A DNA stretch of 64,000 bases from Pleurodeles waltl (Eukaryota > Chordata > Amphibia > Caudata > Salamandridae), in NCBI RefSeq assembly GCF_031143425.1, contig NC_090447.1, forward strand, positions 136,109,106 through 136,173,105, written 5' to 3'. Each line of letters starts with the position of its first letter. The stretch's first letter is position 1. Shown here in pieces: positions 59,704 through 64,000 of this stretch. The position numbers were made by a program, and so were the translations under genes. Under the pieces are notes generated by a model that was not told the DNA's origin, did no database searches, and saw only the letters and a program-made list of their open reading frames with translations.

Positions 59704-60985
59704 TTGCAAAAAACACCTCTGTTTTCTTTCAAAAAATGTGATGTGTCCACGTTGCGTTTTGGGGCATTTCCTGTCGCGGGCGCTAGGCCTACCCACACAA
59801 GTGAGGTACAATTTTTATCAGGAGACTGGGGGGAACGCTGGGTAGAAGGACATTTGTGGCTCCTCTCTGATTCCAGAACTATCTGTCACCAAAATGTGAG
59901 GAAAATGTGTTTTTTTAGCCACATTTTGAGGTTTGCAAAGGATTCTGGGTAACAGAACCTGGTCAGAGCCCCACAAGTCACCCCATCTTGGATTCCCCTA
60001 GTTCTCTAGTTTTAAAAAATGCACAGGTTTGGTAGGTTTCCCTAGGTGCAAGCTGAGCTAGAGGCCAAAATATACAGGTAGGCACTTTGCAAAAAACACA
60101 TCTGCTTTCTTTCAAAAAATGTGATGTGTCCACGTTGCGTTTTGGGGCATTTCCTGTCGCGGGCTCTAGGCTTATTCACACAAGTGAGGTATCATTTTTT
60201 TCGGGAGACTTGGGGGAACGCTGGGTGGAAGGGAATTTGTGGCTCCTCTCTGATTCCAGAACTTTCTGCATCCAAAATGTGAGTTAAATGTGTTTTTTTA
60301 GCCATATTATGAGGTTTGCAAAGGATTCTTAGTAACAGAACCTGGTCAGAGCCCCACAAGTCACCCCACCTTGGATTCCCCTAGGTCTCTAGTTTTCAAA
60401 AATGCACAGGTTTGGTAGGTTTCCCTAGGTGCCCGCTGAGCTAGAGGCCAAAATCTACAGGTAGGCACTTTGCAAAAAACACATCTGTTTTCTTTCAAAA
60501 AATGTGATGTGTCCACGTTGCGTTTTGGGGCATTTCCTGACGCGGGCGCTAGGCCTACCCACACAAGTGAGGTATCAATTTTATCGGGAGACTTGGGGGA
60601 ACGCTGGGTAGAAGGACATTTGTGGCTCCTCTCTGATTCCAGAACTATCTGTCACCAAAATGTGAGGAACACATGTTTTTTTAGCCACATTTTGAGGTTT
60701 GCAAAGGATTCTGGGTAACAGAACCTGGTCAGAGCCCCACAAGTCACCCCATCTTGGATTCCCCTAGGTCTCTAGTTTTTAAAAATGCACAGGTTTGGTA
60801 GGTTTCCCTAGGTGCCGGCTGAGCTAGAGGCCAAAATCTACAGGTAGGCACTTTGCAAAAAACACCTCTGTTTTCTTTAAAAAAATGTGATGTTTCCACG
60901 TTGCGTTTTGGGGCGTTTCCTGTCGCAGGCGCTAGGCCTACCCACACAAGTGAGGTATCATTTTTATCGGGAGACTTGGGAGAAC
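59704..60985. repeat. Diverged terminal satellite monomers
   Basis: The last four monomers (59704, 60087, 60470, 60853 partial) carry many private changes: GAACTATCTGTCACC, CTAGGCTTATTCACAC, TTTTTTCGGGAGAC, GAGTTAAATGTG, GATTCTTAGTAAC. Divergence at array edges is expected where unequal exchange rarely homogenises copies. Confidence 0.85.
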
Positions 60986-62059
60986 ATAGATTAGTAAAAC
61001 AAGTGTTATTGCCCCTTGTCTTTCTCTACACTTTTTCCTTCCAAGTATAAGAGAGTGTGTAAAAAAGACATCTATTTGAGAAATGCCCTGTAATTCACAT
61101 GCTAATATGGTCACCCCGGAATTCAGAGATGTGCAAATAACCACTGCTCTTCAACACCTTATCTTATGCCCTTTTTGAAAAGACAAAGGTTTTCTTGATA
61201 GCTATTTTTCACTCTTTATATTTCAGCAAATGAATTGCTGTATACCCGTTATAGAATGAAAACGCACTGCAGGGTGCAGCTCATTTATTTTCTCTGGGTA
61301 CCTAGGGTTCTTTATGAACCTACAAGCCCTATATATCCCCGCAACCAGAGGAGTCCAGCAGACGTAACAGTATATTGCTTTCGAAAATCTGACATTGCAG
61401 GAAAAAGTTACAGAGTAAAACGTAGAGAAAAATTGATGTTTTTTTCACCTCAATTTCAATATTATTCTTTTTCAGTTGTTATTTTCTGTAGGAAACCCTT
61501 GTAGGATCTACACAAATTACCCCTTGCTGAATTTAGAACTTTGTCTACTTTTCAGAAATGTTGCGGTTTCTGGGATCCAGCATTGGTTTCATGCCCATTT
61601 CTGTCACTGACTGGAAGGAGGCTGAAAGCACAAAAAATCGAAAAAATGGGGTATGTCCCAGTAAAATGCCAAAATTGTGTTGAAAAATTGGGTTTTCTGA
61701 TTCAAGTCTGCCTGTTCCTGAAATCTGTGAAAGTTGGTGATTTTAGCACCGCAAACCCTTTGTTGGTGCCTTTTTCAGGGAAAAAACCACAAGCCTTCTT
61801 CTGCAGCCCCTTTTTCCAATTTTTTTGAAAAAAACGATTTTTTCACTGTATTTTGGCTAATTTCTTGGCCTCCTTCTGGGGAACCCACAAAGTCTGGGTA
61901 CCTCTAGAACCCCTAGGATATTGGAAAAAAAGGACACAAATTTGGCGTCGGTAGCTTATGTGAACAAAACGTTATGAGGGCCTAATCACGAACTGCCCCA
62001 AATAGCAAAAGAAAGGCTCGGCACAGGAGGGGGAAAAGGCCTGGCAGCGAAGGGGTTAA
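60986..62059. mobile_element. Right end of a TTAA-target (piggyBac-like) DNA transposon
   Basis: The satellite stops abruptly and 1.07 kb of unrelated sequence leads to GGCCTGGCAGCGAAGGGG followed by TTAA at 62056-62059. Read inward this is TTAA then CCCCTTCGCTGCC. A CCC-starting terminus beside TTAA is what piggyBac-type elements show. No transposase frame is seen; the longest frames (61235-61504, 61541-61828) start at TTG and resemble nothing I know. From memory, this segment and the satellite monomer occur together in newt interspersed repeats. The left terminus is not in the window, so the assignment rests on one end only. Confidence 0.5.
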
Positions 62060-62226
62060 CAGAGCCTCAGTGACACAGTTAGGCACTACACAAGGGACAC
62101 AACTTCAGGCCACAACTATGAGCACTGGGGTCCTGGCTAGAAGGATCCCAGTGAGACAGGCAAAAACAAACTGACACACAAGTAAAAATGGGGGTAAAAT
62201 GCCAGGCAAGATAGTACTTTCCTACA
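62060..62226. repeat. Interspersed repeat fragment abutting TTAA
   Basis: This short stretch contains GTGACACAGTTAGGCACTAC, GAGCACTGGGGTCCTGG and GGATCCCAGTGAGACAG and ends AGTACTTTCCTACA (62213-62226), which looks like an element terminus. From memory it resembles a common newt repeat. It begins directly at the TTAA, so the TTAA element may have inserted into this older repeat; its other part would lie left of the window. Confidence 0.4.
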
Positions 62227-62520
62227 ATTTAGTGCTATTTTCTTAGTGCGATTGTACCCTTGTGTCCAAAATGGACACAACAATGAATTGTGCGCCAGAA
62301 AAGAGCACAAAATACAGCAGAACAAGAATAGCGCTTCTGAGCGGTTGCTCGCTTGCGCTCACTGATTATGCACTTGCTTAAGTTTTCCCCGAAATTACTT
62401 TTAATTATGTGAGCAGGAGTAATTATCAGTAATTCCAAGTTTAAGAGTAATTCAAATTTACCAAAATTACTCATTACTCCTCCATAATCAAAATTCTGCC
62501 CATGCCTAATCAAGGAGGCA
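62227..62520. repeat. Possible dispersed-repeat remnant with ATTACT motifs
   Basis: The region carries scattered AATTACT/GTAATT motifs (62393-62480) and ends with CAAAATTCTGCCCATGCC. The reverse complement of that end, GGCATGGGCAGAATTTTG, is reminiscent of hAT-type element termini. No coding capacity is seen. The family is not recognised with certainty. Confidence 0.25.
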
Positions 62521-62647
62521 TTTTGGTTTTATAAATTGTGGAAATATTATTAGCAGTACATCCTAGGGTACCAAGTCTTGGCAGGTATGTTCAGCAGAAA
62601 AAGAAACAAGTCAACCTTACTATCATAGGAATCTCCTGAAACAGCTG

Positions 62648-62941
62648 ATGGGGAATCATATAATTATACCCTCACAACAACTACAACCAGATGTCCTATT
62701 ACAAAATATTGAGAAAAACAAAGTTCATCAGGGCTCACTGAGGTCACTCTTAGTTTCAAAACCAACCTCCAAACACGCATTGAATCCTCTTCTAAAACAT
62801 CGTCATGGTAACAAAAATTTCAAAAAGTTTTACACTCTACACCTAAATAAAAGTATGCAACTGGACAAGGCAGAAGTTGCAAAATTAAAGCTTGGTTTCT
62901 ATCAGAACCTCTGCATGAAGATTGGAAGTGGCTTCCAATAG
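62648..62941 (+). other. Unrecognised 97-codon ORF
   Basis: An ATG-started frame of 97 codons ends at TAG (62939-62941), and an AATAAA lies 40 bp later (62982-62987). The product would be Lys/Asn/Gln/Leu-rich without a signal peptide, membrane segment or motif that I know. It could be a chance frame, a terminal exon or a decayed transposon piece. The flanks are low-complexity repeat debris, so I favour non-coding. Confidence 0.15.
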
Positions 62942-63400
62942 CTCAAATGAGTAGTAACAAAGACTGCTTAATAGAGTCTCAATAAAGCAAAATGAACCAT
63001 TAAAACATAAGTATGACATTTTGTTTGTGGAATGTTAATAGTTTTGCCGACATTGCCTAAGACGCAATGGTACTAAATGTTTGGAAACATTTTGACATCT
63101 TCCTCCTGCAAGAAACATGGTAGTAATTCGCATTATCTGGTTTCACTGAGCAATCCCCCCACACAACACTGAGCAATACCCTCACACAGAGAACAAAATC
63201 TACAGTGCATGCAAAAAGTGGGCTTGCTTCATATCCATCAGCATGTTTCAATCCTAATGTACAAGTTCTGCAATTAAACAGTCCTGCAGTCCTTATGCTT
63301 TTGATAATGGAACAACTATTGGCAACAAAACCACTGTGTTGATGTTAACTCTATAAAGAAATCCATTTTACAAACAACAAATCCATCATAATTCCTGCCA
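62942..63400. other. Non-coding flank, no feature seen
   Basis: This AT-rich sequence has AATAAA at 62982-62987 and no supported ORF, RNA gene or tandem repeat. It may be old repeat remnant or unique DNA. Confidence 0.4.
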
Positions 63401-63600
63401 CTGCCATGCACAGTGTTGTCATCAATGATGTCATAATAGATGTTGCAGTTATGTTTTAATGATGTCATTGAGCATTTCATGAGTGATGTAATATTTGATA
63501 TAATTAGCAGTGCATTGCAAGGGTGGAAGTTATTGTTACTTAGGGCATGAGTTACAGTTACTAGAGATAAGTATATCTGGTGAATGACAGCATTTATTAA
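63401..63600. repeat. TGATGT-rich dispersed repeat segment
   Basis: Imperfect TGATGTCAT/TGATGTAAT motifs recur at 63426-63488, followed by GGTGGAAGTTATTGTTACTT and CATGAGTTACAGTTACTAG. From memory, such TGATGTCA strings occur in newt interspersed repeats. No coding potential is seen. Confidence 0.35.
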
Positions 63601-63880
63601 ATTTAAAACTTGTCCCGTGCTCGCTTTGCCACCAGATTCAAGCTAGCCTGGCTGATGAAGGGTGATGCCCTGAAACCGGTCCTAGGATGCTTGTTTCTGG
63701 TCCAGTAATGACTTGGCCTGGCAGTTGGGGCTGGACTGTTCTCATGGGGAGCAGGGTCAAGACTGATTTGCATTTAGTTGGGTCTGAACTGGAATGACAT
63801 GGGAAACAAAAAAACAGATTGATTAAACCCAGATTTGTAACTGGAGATGAATGTTTGATTTGTTCCACATTCTCTCCATC
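63601..63880. repeat. Dispersed repeat (GATGAAGGGTGATGCCC type)
   Basis: The segment contains GCTGATGAAGGGTGATGCCC, TGAAACCGGTCCTAGGATGC, GGCAGTTGGGGCTGGACTG and GAACTGGAATGACATGGG. I believe I have seen close relatives many times in newt sequence, which supports a dispersed repeat and the organism guess. The class (SINE, LTR or DNA element) cannot be told; no clear A/B boxes or terminal repeats are visible. Confidence 0.4.
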
Positions 63881-64000
63881 ATTTGTTGTTTTTACTTTTA
63901 GAAAGTGGGCACCTTCTTTCCTTAAGTCATCTAGTGCATTCTGCCTGTCTTGGAATACACATCTCTGTGAGAGAAAGCTGGGCTCCTGTGCATTCTCTCC

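Larger units (their letters stand above)
50846..60985. repeat. Right block of 383-bp satellite (~26 monomers)
   Basis: The same satellite continues in the same orientation and phase after the LTR element. The first monomer (50897) is type b, the expected successor of the l monomer cut by the insertion. Order by anchors is b-x-c-m-n/a-l, b-x-c-m-n, three o-like, p, r, u-v-u-v, two r, u and four more diverged monomers. The block has private variants not seen on the left, such as CCCACTCAAGTG in b and a one-base loss giving CCCAAAACTACAGG before m. The last recognisable satellite bases are near 60985 (ATCGGGAGACTTGGGAGAAC). Confidence 0.97.

Noticed and set aside
1..60985. CRISPR-like array
   Set aside because: The repeats are contiguous 383-bp units without unique spacers, in eukaryotic DNA.
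1..60985. CENP-B box marking a centromere
   Set aside because: No segment matches the TTCG....A..CGGG core; ATCGGG and TTTCGT occur but not in the required spacing. Centromere function cannot be claimed.
1..60985. Half-monomer (~190 bp) ancestral dimer
   Set aside because: CACACAAGTGAGGTATC and CCACAAGTCACCCCATC are vaguely similar about 173 bp apart, but the rest of the halves does not align.
192..61050. Hundreds of 62-117 codon frames on both strands of the satellite
   Set aside because: They begin at TTG, not ATG, recur only because the DNA repeats, break at the same places, and cannot join between monomers because 383 is not a multiple of 3.
61235..61828. Two 89-95 codon frames in the right flank
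   Set aside because: Both start at TTG and have no motif; they lie within a presumed non-autonomous transposon.
62137..62513. Reverse-strand 62- and 92-codon frames
   Set aside because: They overlap each other in repeat debris and have no recognisable domain.
63601..63880. tRNA-derived SINE
   Set aside because: No convincing A and B boxes or poly-A/short-repeat tail could be identified, so it is left as an unclassified dispersed repeat.

Overview
This is eukaryotic, almost gene-free repeat DNA. About 55.6 of the 64 kb is one tandem satellite with a ~383-bp monomer (about 145 copies), split by a single intact Ty3/Gypsy LTR retrotransposon. The last 3 kb is ordinary interspersed-repeat DNA. 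The satellite, the metavirus-type Gag-Pol and the style of the right flank suggest a large vertebrate genome. From memory, the right-flank repeats resemble those of salamandrid newts (Pleurodeles-like). That assignment is inference and was not searched.

Layout. (1) 1-45424: left satellite block, ~119 monomers. A recurring anchor (GGCACTTTGCAAAAAACACC and close variants) marks each monomer; boundaries here use the TTG inside it. Monomers fall into recognisable variants, which I label a-t in order. They build higher-order repeats (HORs) whose size changes along the block: 11-mer (301-4506), 9-mer deletion version (4507-7946), 11-mer (7947-12153), 7-mer (12154-14834), two 16-mers (14835-20962, 20963-27090), a 20-mer (27091-34749) and a 26-mer (34750-44707). 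The longer HORs grow by adding r-j-k triplets, and several monomers are chimeras that mark crossover points. (2) 45425-50845: LTR element with 286-bp LTRs differing at one base, a tRNA-Ser-like primer site, a leader with seven TTGGCnnnnnGCCAA hairpins, one uninterrupted gag-pol frame and a polypurine tract. (3) 50846-60985: right satellite block, ~26 monomers, same order across the insertion but with its own private variants, local duplications and more diverged monomers toward the edge. (4) 60986-62059: about 1.07 kb ending in a piggyBac-like terminus (CAGCGAAGGGG followed by TTAA). (5) 62060-64000: fragments of dispersed repeats and one unrecognised 97-codon ORF.

Working together. The only convincing protein gene is the retrotransposon gag-pol; all of its cis signals (LTRs, primer site, leader, polypurine tract) are present. 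The short frames open on both strands of the satellite begin at TTG rather than ATG, recur only because the DNA repeats, and cannot join across monomers because 383 is not a multiple of 3. My main structural hypothesis is that the satellite is the expanded internal tandem repeat of a TTAA-target DNA transposon whose right end is at 62059, later invaded by the young Ty3/Gypsy element. HOR labels were assigned by eye from sequence variants, so fine boundaries are approximate.
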